Shown piece by piece: positions 1 through 7,506 of a DNA stretch of 64,000 nucleotides. Location of the stretch: contig NZ_CP051204.2 in NCBI RefSeq assembly GCF_012516375.2, forward strand, positions 6,448,001-6,512,000. The letters run 5' to 3'. How positions within the stretch are numbered: the first letter of the stretch is position 1; each line of letters opens with the position of its first letter. The stretch is from Chitinophaga oryzae. GTDB lineage: Bacteria > Bacteroidota > Bacteroidia > Chitinophagales > Chitinophagaceae. A model generated the notes under the pieces. That model was given only the letters and a program-made list of their open reading frames with translations. It did not search any database and was not told the DNA's origin. The translations under genes were made by a program, and so were the position numbers.

Positions 1-2
1 CC

Positions 3-116
3 CCGCTGCACCTATTCCTGGGCGAAGATGCGTACCTCCGTGCCGCCAAAAAAATAAACGATATGTCCGCAGAACTGGAACAATGGAAACAAACCACTAT
101 TTCAGCGGATTTTTAA
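3..116 (+). CDS. SDR family oxidoreductase, C-terminal end (partial)
   Basis: Only the last 37 residues and the TAA stop are in the window; the gene begins upstream. The visible tail contains PLHLFLGEDAYLRAAKKI and ends in SADF. This pattern (a P-L-x-L-L-G-x-D-A segment, a helix, then a terminal S-x-D-F) is typical of the C-terminus of short-chain dehydrogenases/reductases that act on small carbonyl or alcohol substrates with NAD(P). No catalytic residue is in view, so substrate and cofactor cannot be judged. The stop codon lies two bases from the stop of the convergent gene at 119, with no terminator-like hairpin between them. Confidence 0.6.
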   Translation, partial: PLHLFLGEDAYLRAAKKINDMSAELEQWKQTTISADF

Positions 117-118
117 TC

Positions 119-814
119 TTAGCCATTGATGGTTAGTTGATTCCTATAGGCGGCCCGCATCGTGCTGTCCGTCACCACCCGGTTTGCCGCCTCGCCTTTG
201 GCAGCTATCTCTTCATAAAAACGTTTAGCGCTGGCCGTTAACTTTTGTTGCAGGAGATAGTTGTCAAACGCTTTTTGTGCCAGTGCAACGGAGCCAAAAC
301 AGCAAAGAAAGTCTATGGGCAGGTTTTGATGACGGGTATCGAAATGTTCATTAAAAGCCACGCCGTTGGCCACCATGAACTGTACCGCCTGATCCGTGTC
401 CTCCAACAGATCCACCAGCGGCAGCGTATAGGCGACAATCAGTTCACACAACTTCGGGATCACATTGTCCTGGTTGCTGACCGCCATATTCCAGTCCTGC
501 GTTTTATTCTTCAGCGGTGTCAGGTTTTCCAGCCTTGTCGCGAAGATGGTGCCCGTTGCATTCCCCTCCCGGTGCTGTTGTACCTGCCACCTCTTCAACT
601 CATTGGAAGCGATGCTCAGATAGGGCCATAGCATGACCCCGCCGCTCCAGTTTTTTACGCTCGACTGAAAATGGATATCGAGATATACTTTTTTATTGCG
701 GGTGGTCTTCCGGATCGTCTGTGCTTTCTGCATAGGCTTAAAGCCGTGTATTGCCAGCTGTTCTGCGATCTTCGTGCAGGCGGCCAGGAATATATCTCTC
801 GTTTTTGTCTCCAT
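119..814 (-). CDS. hypothetical protein, DUF4304-like
   Basis: A 231-residue soluble protein with no signal peptide or membrane segment. The first half (a helix followed by GFKPMQKAQTIRK and a predicted strand YLDIHFQSS) resembles the DUF4304 fold, whose function is unknown; this is a weak, by-eye match. The second half is helical, with many Ala, Leu and Gln. Two in-frame ATGs exist, at 823 and 814. The second (METKTRDIF) gives the more natural N-terminus and is used here. The gene is convergent with the SDR tail and has no partner on its own strand, so context gives no clue to its role. Confidence 0.55.
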   Translation of the reverse strand: METKTRDIFLAACTKIAEQLAIHGFKPMQKAQTIRKTTRNKKVYLDIHFQSSVKNWSGGVMLWPYLSIASNELKRWQVQQHREGNATGTIFATRLENLTPLKNKTQDWNMAVSNQDNVIPKLCELIVAYTLPLVDLLEDTDQAVQFMVANGVAFNEHFDTRHQNLPIDFLCCFGSVALAQKAFDNYLLQQKLTASAKRFYEEIAAKGEAANRVVTDSTMRAAYRNQLTING

Positions 815-887
815 TAATACCAATAATATCAGATACTAAAGTAATGTACGCTCCGCAATTATCATCCTAAAAAACAATATTGACACC

Positions 888-947
888 ATGCTTATCTACA
901 CTACCTTTCCTGACCGGAGCGATCATGAATCCCGGTGCCGGAAATGA
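888..947 (+). pseudogene. possible CutA N-terminal remnant
   Basis: The frame starting at ATG 888 reads MLIYTTFPDRSDHES before a stop at 945-947. The first dozen residues match the usual start of CutA1 divalent-cation tolerance proteins (hydrophobic strand, then TTFPDR), which are normally about 105 residues long. Nothing of the rest of CutA follows, so this is at best a truncated remnant and may be a chance resemblance. Confidence 0.3.
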
Positions 948-1130
948 TCAGCGTCTTCGCCCGGAAGAGCTGGAATAGGCTAACGGTGGTTACTTTGAAT
1001 ACAGGATGAAGGATGGCGCAGCGATGATCCTGTTAAGCCCGCCGCTGCCAACCCGCAGCAGGCCGAATTTTTTGAATGGCCTGATTAATATATTTTTTGC
1101 AACTGTGTTTCATTTTTAAAATACATCCCC

Positions 1131-1138
1131 TATATTTG
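1131..1138 (+). promoter_or_regulatory. candidate Bacteroidota -7 box
   Basis: TATATTTG fits the Bacteroidota TAnnTTTG -7 consensus exactly and ends four bases before the ATG at 1143. If used, the transcript would have almost no 5' leader. No TTG -33 element is seen at the usual 19-21 base spacing, so support is only moderate. Confidence 0.35.
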
Positions 1139-1142
1139 CTGT

Positions 1143-1469
1143 ATGCACCCAAAACCATTTGACATCACCCGCAGACTACTGGCCTTCATGCTGATGGCCC
1201 TGCTGGTGTTTGTGCAGATGGTAAAACTGCTTCACCATCACCCGGCCAACAGCCAGGGCTATATGACGCAGCATCATGAGCAGCAGGTCCATACATCGCA
1301 TGCCTGCGACATCTGCGATTTTCAGCTCGCCAAAGATGCTACCGTCCCTGATTTTCTCTCCACTCCGCAGCTACTATCCACTCCATACACTACACTTTCC
1401 GTTTTTACAGCTGACTGGCATCCGGGCGTACAACAGGTGCAGGCCGGCAGAGGGCCTCCTGCCGCGTGA
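1143..1469 (+). CDS. small His/Cys-rich membrane-anchored protein
   Basis: A 108-residue protein with one hydrophobic N-terminal segment (residues about 11-28, rich in L, M, A, V and F), which would act as signal or membrane anchor. It is followed by a putative metal-binding stretch: a His triplet (LLHHHP), further His residues, and a CDIC pair (ACDICDFQLAKD). The tail carries a GRGPPA motif often seen in DUF2946-type small proteins encoded before TonB-dependent receptors. Function is not established; metal sensing or delivery is inferred from residue content and position. It is the first gene of the apparent plus-strand unit that continues with the ABC transporter and TonB receptor. Confidence 0.5.
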   Translation: MHPKPFDITRRLLAFMLMALLVFVQMVKLLHHHPANSQGYMTQHHEQQVHTSHACDICDFQLAKDATVPDFLSTPQLLSTPYTTLSVFTADWHPGVQQVQAGRGPPAA

Positions 1470-1526
1470 TTCCCTCCACGACACCACTTCCTTTCCTGTT
1501 TCATTGTACCCGTATTGCTGTAACTT

Positions 1527-2237
1527 ATGCTGCAAGCTATTGCGTTGACCAAAACATTTGGTGGGCATACCGCGCTGCATGCGCTGGACCTGTCTGTAGC
1601 CAAAGGTGAAATTTTCTGCCTGCTGGGGCCTAATGGCGCCGGCAAAACCACTACCATCAGTTGTTTTCTGGGTTTTCAGGCGCCCACCTCCGGGCAGGCG
1701 CTGGTAAACGGTATACCTGTATTCCGTCAGCCGCAGGAAGCGCGGCGGCATCTCGCCTATATACCCGAGACCGTTACCTTATACCCTTACCTGAGCGGCC
1801 TGGAGAACCTGACTTTTTTCCATTCGCTCACCGGGGAACAACTGTCCAGGGAAACGGCCATCGGTTTGTTGCTGGATGCCGGTTTGCAGGAATCCGCCCT
1901 TCACCGGCCGGTGCAGGGTTACTCCAAAGGGATGCGGCAGAAAGTAGGCATCGCTATCGCTACGGCTAAAAATGCAGGCGCCCTGCTGCTGGACGAGCCC
2001 ACCTCAGGGCTGGACCCCAGCGCCAGCAACGAGTTCTCCGCGTTACTGCGGCGTTTCAGCCAGGAAGGCCGTGCCGTGCTGATGGCTACCCATGATATTT
2101 ACCGCGCCAAAGAAGTGGCCACCCGCATCGGTATTATGCGGGACGGGCACTTGCTGACCGTCATGGACGCCGCCGCTACAGATCACTATACGCTGGAAAA
2201 CAGCTATATGGAATACATGGAAATATCTACCTGGTAA
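1527..2237 (+). CDS. ABC transporter ATP-binding protein
   Basis: A 236-residue ABC ATPase. The Walker A motif is GPNGAGKTT near residue 35, the signature is YSKGMRQKVG near 132, and Walker B with the catalytic Glu is ALLLDEPTSGLD near 152, followed by the switch His in MATHD. It is cytoplasmic and belongs to the CcmA/NosF-like class that pairs with separate permeases. The next two genes encode DUF3526-type permeases and lie 13 bases downstream, so the three should form one exporter. Because the unit runs up to a lanthipeptide precursor, self-immunity or export is plausible, but metal or siderophore handling with the TonB receptor is an alternative. Confidence 0.85.
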   Translation: MLQAIALTKTFGGHTALHALDLSVAKGEIFCLLGPNGAGKTTTISCFLGFQAPTSGQALVNGIPVFRQPQEARRHLAYIPETVTLYPYLSGLENLTFFHSLTGEQLSRETAIGLLLDAGLQESALHRPVQGYSKGMRQKVGIAIATAKNAGALLLDEPTSGLDPSASNEFSALLRRFSQEGRAVLMATHDIYRAKEVATRIGIMRDGHLLTVMDAAATDHYTLENSYMEYMEISTW

Positions 2238-2250
2238 TCAACATCCTGCT

Positions 2251-3627
2251 ATGTTCAGAACAATTGCCATCAAAGAATGGCACATGGTGCTGCGTAACCG
2301 CACCATGGCCGTCACCCTCCTGTCTGCACTGGTCCTGTCCGGCATCGCCGCGGCCGGCTCCCGCCTGCTGTACCAGCAGGAGCAGCAACAGCGGGAAACG
2401 GCCAACCGGCAGTTCCGCCAGCAATGGGAACAGCTGCGCGCAGATGACCCGCACAGCGCCGCCCATTTCGGCACTTATATCTTCAAACCGCTCACGCCCC
2501 TGAGCAGGTTCGATAACGGACTGGAGTCTTTTACCGGCAATTCCCTGCGGATAGAAGCGCATGTGCAGCACCAGATGGCCACGCCGCCTTTAGAACCGGG
2601 CGACGTATATCTCCGCTTTGGCGCCCTCACGCCCGCAACGGTACTGCAACTGTTTTTTCCATTGTTACTTTTTTTCCTGTGCTTCAACAGTTACACGCAG
2701 GAAAAAACCAGCGGCACCCTGCGGCTAATGCTGATACAGGGCGCCACTCCCCGCCACATTCTTCGCGGCAAGGCCGCCGTATACCTGGGCATTATGGTCC
2801 TGTTGCTATTGCTCTCCATGCTTTTGTATTTCCCGGCGATGACCACCACCGGTAACCTTCCCCGTATAGGCTTACTCGTGATCACCTATAGCTGCTATGC
2901 CAGCATCTTCGTCATACTCGGCCTCTGGCTCTCCGCCGTGGCCCGCCACGCAGGCCAGTCACTCCTATTGCTGTGCAGCATCTGGTTGTGCTGGCACATC
3001 CTGCTGCCCCGCCTCGCGGCAGCTACCGGCGAAGCGCTCTACCCCTTGCCCTCCCAGCCTTACCTGCAGGAAAAAATTGATCAGGCCAACAAAACGGGCA
3101 TCGACGGCAATGACCCGAGAGATGCACGCACCGCACGCCTCGAACAATCTGTATTGCAACAGTATAAAGTCAGCTCCCCTGATCAGCTGCCCGTAAATTT
3201 CGATGCCATCCGCCTGCAGGCGGATGAAGACTACATGCAACGGGTATACGAAAAGTACGCCGCCATGACCGACAGCCAGATACGGCGACAAAACAGCGTG
3301 CAGCGTTACCTCGCGGCGGCCGACCCATACCTTGCCGTCCGCAGTATTTCCATGGCGCTCTGCGGCACCGACTACGAACATCAGTATCATTTTTACCAGG
3401 CGGCGGGCGCATACCGCAACCGGTTTATCCGCCGGCTGAACCAGGCCATGGCTTATGGCGGAGCGCACGAACGTCAACTGTACCAGCATGCAGAAACATT
3501 TCAATATACACCACCCGCTACGGCACAAGTCCTCCGCGGGCTATGGCTACCGGCACTTTCCCTGCTGCTGTGGCTGTTGATCAGTATTTCACTTTTAAAC
3601 CGCGCCGCCAGACATGCATCGATTTAA
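2251..3627 (+). CDS. ABC transporter permease, DUF3526-type (first of two)
   Basis: A 458-residue inner-membrane protein. An N-terminal membrane segment (residues about 14-32) is followed by a large periplasmic domain of roughly 100 residues, a cluster of membrane helices (about 125-260), a second large soluble domain rich in Arg, Gln and Tyr, and a final C-terminal helix before a basic end. This arrangement matches the DUF3526/ABC-2 permeases common in Bacteroidota. The motif SYTQEKTSGTLRLML after the second helix is the usual ABC-2 cytoplasmic coupling region. Its end overlaps the start of the next permease by 14 bases, which implies translational coupling and a heterodimeric permease. Confidence 0.75.
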   Translation: MFRTIAIKEWHMVLRNRTMAVTLLSALVLSGIAAAGSRLLYQQEQQQRETANRQFRQQWEQLRADDPHSAAHFGTYIFKPLTPLSRFDNGLESFTGNSLRIEAHVQHQMATPPLEPGDVYLRFGALTPATVLQLFFPLLLFFLCFNSYTQEKTSGTLRLMLIQGATPRHILRGKAAVYLGIMVLLLLLSMLLYFPAMTTTGNLPRIGLLVITYSCYASIFVILGLWLSAVARHAGQSLLLLCSIWLCWHILLPRLAAATGEALYPLPSQPYLQEKIDQANKTGIDGNDPRDARTARLEQSVLQQYKVSSPDQLPVNFDAIRLQADEDYMQRVYEKYAAMTDSQIRRQNSVQRYLAAADPYLAVRSISMALCGTDYEHQYHFYQAAGAYRNRFIRRLNQAMAYGGAHERQLYQHAETFQYTPPATAQVLRGLWLPALSLLLWLLISISLLNRAARHASI

Positions 3628-5059
3628 TACATACCGGTCCGTGGCGCTCCAGGAATGGCGTTTACTATGGCGCACCAGGCTGTTGCCGGTTATCGCCGCC
3701 ATCCTGTTGCCCGCTGCTGCGATAGCCTTGTACTATGGCCATGCAGTATCGGCAAAACAACAGGCGGCTGTTGACAGTCTCCAACAACACTATCAGCAAC
3801 AGCTGATCACCCTGCGTCACCAGCTGCAGGCCGATACCACCACGCCGAAGGGGAAAGCTGCCTATATTGCGGCCGCCTGGCCCATCGTGGCCGATCACCG
3901 GCTGCATGCCCACACCTGGTATTCCCCGGCGCCCGCGGCAGTGCTGTCTGTCGGCATGAGCGATCTCGCTAAATATTATTATCCCATCGCTGTCAAAAGC
4001 AGTTACGCCCCTGCGGAAGAAAAGATCAGCAATCCGCTGCAGCTGGCCACCGGCAACTTCGACACGGCTTTCCTGCTTATCTACCTGGTGCCGCTGCTGG
4101 CCATTTGCATGAGCTACCATCTGCTGGCGCAGGAAAAAGAGCAGGGCACGCTCCCGCTGTTGCTCGTCCAGCATGGCGCGCTCACCGGGCTGCTGCTGTT
4201 ACGCCTGCTGATACGCTACCTGCTGCTGCTGGCCGCCATGGTGGTGATCTGTACCGCCGGTATGGCATGGGCATCTTCCGGACAACCCTTCCCCTGGCTG
4301 GCATGGGCCGCCTGGACCGGCGTAGCCGCCGTATGGCTGTCGTTCTGGATGGGACTGATCTGGTTTGTCATCGCATGGAACCAGCATACCACCACCAACC
4401 TGGTATCGCTGTTCAGCCTCTGGCTATTGCTGCTGATTGTTTTACCTGCTACTTACAGGTTGATGACCTACCGGCCGCAGACCAACGATACCGCCACCAA
4501 CGCCTCCGTGCAACGCGAACTGGAATGGGACACCTGGGATCTTCCCAAAAAACAGCTGCTGGACAGCTTCTACCAGGCTTATCCGCAATACCGCAATGCA
4601 CAGGCTTACGATACGGGCATGACCAGCTCCCGTCATGCGATGGCTTACTATTCGCTCGTGGACCAGCGCATGCAGCGCCTCACAGGAACGCAGGAGGCCA
4701 GCAAACGCGCAGCGCAGCAACTGCTGGACGCCTCGTTAAAATATAACCCGGCCGTATACACGCAATGGCTGCTCAACAGCATCGCCCGGACAGACATCTC
4801 CGACTACGGGTATTTCCGGGAAGAGACACGCCGCTTCCGCAACGAATGGAAAACATTTTTTTATCAGCGGCATTTCCACGACCGGCTGCTCGCAGACAAC
4901 GACTACCAGTTGCTGCCCGTTTACCATCCGTCATACAACCCGGAGAGCCCGGCCCGCTGGCGCAGCGGTATCGGGTACCTGCTGGCGCTGACCGTTGCGC
5001 TGCTGTGCAGCGGAACGCTGGTGCTCAAAAGAAAATTGAATGATCTCTATAAAATATGA
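3614..5059 (+). CDS. ABC transporter permease, DUF3526-type (second of two)
   Basis: A 481-residue paralogue of the preceding permease with the same layout: one N-terminal helix (about 18-38), an extracytoplasmic domain, helices between about 150 and 290 with the coupling sequence LAQEKEQGTLPLLL, a long soluble domain, and a last helix near 450-470. The two permeases together with the ATPase at 1527 would make an ABC exporter. Its stop overlaps the start of the TonB-dependent receptor by four bases (ATGA), tying the receptor to the same transcript. Cargo is unknown. Confidence 0.75.
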   Translation: MHRFNTYRSVALQEWRLLWRTRLLPVIAAILLPAAAIALYYGHAVSAKQQAAVDSLQQHYQQQLITLRHQLQADTTTPKGKAAYIAAAWPIVADHRLHAHTWYSPAPAAVLSVGMSDLAKYYYPIAVKSSYAPAEEKISNPLQLATGNFDTAFLLIYLVPLLAICMSYHLLAQEKEQGTLPLLLVQHGALTGLLLLRLLIRYLLLLAAMVVICTAGMAWASSGQPFPWLAWAAWTGVAAVWLSFWMGLIWFVIAWNQHTTTNLVSLFSLWLLLLIVLPATYRLMTYRPQTNDTATNASVQRELEWDTWDLPKKQLLDSFYQAYPQYRNAQAYDTGMTSSRHAMAYYSLVDQRMQRLTGTQEASKRAAQQLLDASLKYNPAVYTQWLLNSIARTDISDYGYFREETRRFRNEWKTFFYQRHFHDRLLADNDYQLLPVYHPSYNPESPARWRSGIGYLLALTVALLCSGTLVLKRKLNDLYKI

Positions 5060-7191
5060 ACATGTATAAAACATTACCCGCATTGATAGGTTTTAGTGCG
5101 ATCTCCCTGTATAGCTATGGCCAGCACCAAACCGACAGCCTCCGGAAACAACGGCTGCAGGAAGTCATTGTGCTGGATAAAAAGAAGACGATGAAAGCAG
5201 ACAGTATGGCGCCTGCTTTACGGCTGGAAGGCCGGCTGCTGGAGACGCCGCAAAATATCACCAGTGTGCCCGGTGAGCTGATCCGCGAACAAGGCGGCCT
5301 GGAGATGAAAGACATCGCCCGCAATGCCAGCGGCATCAAAATGGGGTATAACAGTTCCGTCTTCGACGCGTCCACGACCATTATGGTACGTGGCTTCGGC
5401 GCCGTCACCTATGTGAACGGCATGCCCCAGCGCAGCACCATGGGCGCGCTGATCGACGATGCCGCCATGATAGAAAGAGTGGATTTCATCAAAGGTCCGG
5501 CCGGTTTCCTGCTCTCCTCCGGAGAACCGGGCGGCAGCATCAACATCACCACCAAAACGCCCGGACCGCAGCGTACCCGGCAGGTAGAAGTGGCTGGCGG
5601 CAGTTTCGGCCTGCTGCGTGTATCCGCCGACGTGGGCAGCGCGGTACAGGCAAAAGGATTCTCGTATCGTATCAATGCCGCCTATCAACAGCAACAGAGC
5701 TTCCAGGATTTTATCAAAACGCGTAAATACATTGCTTCGCCGTCTGTACAATATAACTTTAAGCCCGGTACTTTCCTGCTGGCAGAATACAATCTTATCC
5801 GCATGGCCGCCGACGGCGGCAGCAGCGTTACCCAGGTCGGTACGGATGCAGATGTACTGAAACACCGCATCGGCAACAACTACGCCGGCGATCCTAATCT
5901 GCCACAGTCCTACACGATGTCGCAAAGCGCCAGGCTATTGTTCTCCCACCGGTTCAACAGCCGCTGGAAGATGACGGTACAGTCGAAATATACCGTGACG
6001 CCCAGCGTTGCGTGGTCACTGCTTTCGGACAACTATTCCCCGGTGAATTTCGACGAAACCAACACTACCCGGCGCCTGGCCCAAAACAGCGAGGTCACCG
6101 GCCGCGTGATCGCAGCGCAGGCGTACGTCAACGGCTCTTTTAACACGGGCCGCGCGGTAAGCCATCAGCTGGTAGCGGGCATAGACTACAACTACAGCAA
6201 GGACGAGTTCTCCGTGGCATACGGTCAGTACACGTTTGCCTTTGACCGCAACCACCCGCAGTACGGTCTGCCTAAAGACAGCGTAAAAGCACTGGGCAAG
6301 CCAAGGCTGATCCTCCGCGAAAACAACTGGTGGTCGGCCTTTGTCTACAATACCACCCGTGTACATCAAAACTGGCTCTTTAACTATGGCGGGCGTTTTA
6401 CCTTTAACATGCCCGTTACCACCAATGCAAAGACACCGTTACGAAATGAAACCGCTTTTTCCCCGCGGCTGGGCATTACCCGTCTGTTTGGTGAAAATAC
6501 CAGCGTATATGCCATCTACGACCAGTCATTCATTCCCCAGTCAGGCGCCGACTTTGCGGGCGATAATTTCAAACCTTTACGGGGCAACAGCTTCGAAGCA
6601 GGCGTCAAACGCGAATGGTTCCAGCGTAAGCTGATCACCACGCTGGCCGGTTATCACATCATCAAAAACAACCTGCTGGTATCCGACCTGCAACATCCCG
6701 GCTTCAGCCGGCAGATAGGACAGGCCACCAGTACGGGCGTAGAGGCGGACATCATCGGAAGGCTGTCCGACCGCTTCACCGTATCTGCCAATTACGCCTA
6801 TACGTATGCCATCACCAGCAAAGACAGCCGCCCGGAAAACGAAGGCACCCGCCTCGCTTTCACCCCCGAGCAGATGATCAACACCTGGCTGCAGTACAGC
6901 ATCCCGGTGAAGCAGGCAAGGCTGCGTATCAGCGCCGGACAGAGTACCGTTACCCGCACCGCCACCTATACGCCGGACGTATACCTGAAAGGCTATACGA
7001 AACTGGACGCCGGCATTGCCTGGGATGCCGGCCGCTGGTATGTAAGGGTTATAGCAGACAACCTCACCAACAAAAGATATTTCTCCAGTGGCGACATTCT
7101 CGTCGGCTCCATCCATGAAGGCGTAAAAAGCTACTACTACATAGAAGGAGCGCCGCTTTCATTCAAAGCCTTCGCGGGCGTGAGACTGTAG
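5056..7191 (+). CDS. TonB-dependent receptor, siderophore-receptor type
   Basis: A 711-residue outer-membrane receptor. After a signal peptide (ending near SLYSYG) comes a plug domain with the typical series ETPQNITSVPGELIREQ, TTIMVRGFG, ERVDFIKGPAG and GEPGGSINITTK, then a 22-strand-type barrel and a C-terminal Phe-containing strand. The plug resembles ferric siderophore receptors (FhuE/FoxA-like) and not SusC proteins, as it lacks the N-terminal carboxypeptidase-like domain. It is coupled to the DUF3526 ABC genes upstream and followed 82 bases later by a lanthipeptide precursor. A role in metal uptake or in moving the peptide across the outer membrane are both possible; the sequence does not decide. 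Confidence 0.85.
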   Translation: MNMYKTLPALIGFSAISLYSYGQHQTDSLRKQRLQEVIVLDKKKTMKADSMAPALRLEGRLLETPQNITSVPGELIREQGGLEMKDIARNASGIKMGYNSSVFDASTTIMVRGFGAVTYVNGMPQRSTMGALIDDAAMIERVDFIKGPAGFLLSSGEPGGSINITTKTPGPQRTRQVEVAGGSFGLLRVSADVGSAVQAKGFSYRINAAYQQQQSFQDFIKTRKYIASPSVQYNFKPGTFLLAEYNLIRMAADGGSSVTQVGTDADVLKHRIGNNYAGDPNLPQSYTMSQSARLLFSHRFNSRWKMTVQSKYTVTPSVAWSLLSDNYSPVNFDETNTTRRLAQNSEVTGRVIAAQAYVNGSFNTGRAVSHQLVAGIDYNYSKDEFSVAYGQYTFAFDRNHPQYGLPKDSVKALGKPRLILRENNWWSAFVYNTTRVHQNWLFNYGGRFTFNMPVTTNAKTPLRNETAFSPRLGITRLFGENTSVYAIYDQSFIPQSGADFAGDNFKPLRGNSFEAGVKREWFQRKLITTLAGYHIIKNNLLVSDLQHPGFSRQIGQATSTGVEADIIGRLSDRFTVSANYAYTYAITSKDSRPENEGTRLAFTPEQMINTWLQYSIPVKQARLRISAGQSTVTRTATYTPDVYLKGYTKLDAGIAWDAGRWYVRVIADNLTNKRYFSSGDILVGSIHEGVKSYYYIEGAPLSFKAFAGVRL

Positions 7192-7273
7192 GCCAACAAA
7201 ATATTTGCGCGCAATAAGGGGATAAGCCGAAACCCCGTAACAGTAGGCATTAACTATCAAAAAACACTATTTT

Positions 7274-7456
7274 ATGAAAGAGCAATCCAACAATCTCCAG
7301 CTGAACATCGACGATCTGAAAATCGACAGCTTCGTTACAAGCCTCGACAACGAAATGAACATGCGCCTCGCCGGCGGGCTGGCAGGCCAGAGCCACCCTA
7401 CGCATACCCTGCAGACAGATGATGAGCACCACCTGTGCACTACCATCATCTGCTAA
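7274..7456 (+). CDS. lanthipeptide precursor, pinensin-like, GG leader
   Basis: A 60-residue peptide with a 35-residue acidic leader that ends in MRLAGG and contains IDSFVTSL, the SFVT-type motif of pinensin-family leaders. A C39 peptidase would cut after Gly35. The remaining 25-residue core starts LAGQSHPTHT and ends HHLCTTIIC. It has one Ser, five Thr and two Cys (core positions 20 and 25), so up to two thioether rings can form and several residues could stay as dehydro amino acids. It stands alone on the plus strand, facing the exporter, LanB and LanC genes. A weak -7-like box (AATATTTG, 7200-7207) may drive it apart from the upstream receptor gene. Confidence 0.8.
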   Translation: MKEQSNNLQLNIDDLKIDSFVTSLDNEMNMRLAGGLAGQSHPTHTLQTDDEHHLCTTIIC

Positions 7457-7476
7457 TGGTATACGAACGGAAAGTA

Positions 7477-7506
7477 AAAGGGAGATACTGATCAGTATCT
7501 CCCTTT
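7477..7506. terminator. bidirectional terminator between precursor and LanC genes
   Basis: A perfect 30-bp palindrome with 15-bp arms, starting AAAGGGAGATACTGA. It begins 20 bases after the stop of the precursor gene, and its other edge coincides with the last base of the shifted LanC frame (stop at 7506-7508). As a palindrome flanked by A and T runs it can serve both convergent transcripts. Its position against the 7506 stop supports that stop as the true end of the LanC gene. Confidence 0.75.

Larger units (their letters stand above)
824..1142. other. intergenic region with possible decayed coding sequence
   Basis: This 319-base gap has no intact gene. It contains the start of a CutA-like reading frame at 888-947, then a second stretch (about 930-1090, plus strand) that reads like protein (for example ANGGYFEYRMKDGAAMILL) but is broken by an in-frame TAG after LRPEELE. 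It ends in the likely promoter of the gene at 1143. It looks like debris of one or two genes left by deletion. Confidence 0.4.

Noticed and set aside
7192..7273. Riboswitch or attenuator before the precursor gene
   Set aside because: The 82-base gap shows no strong hairpin or known aptamer pattern; only a weak -7-like box was noted.
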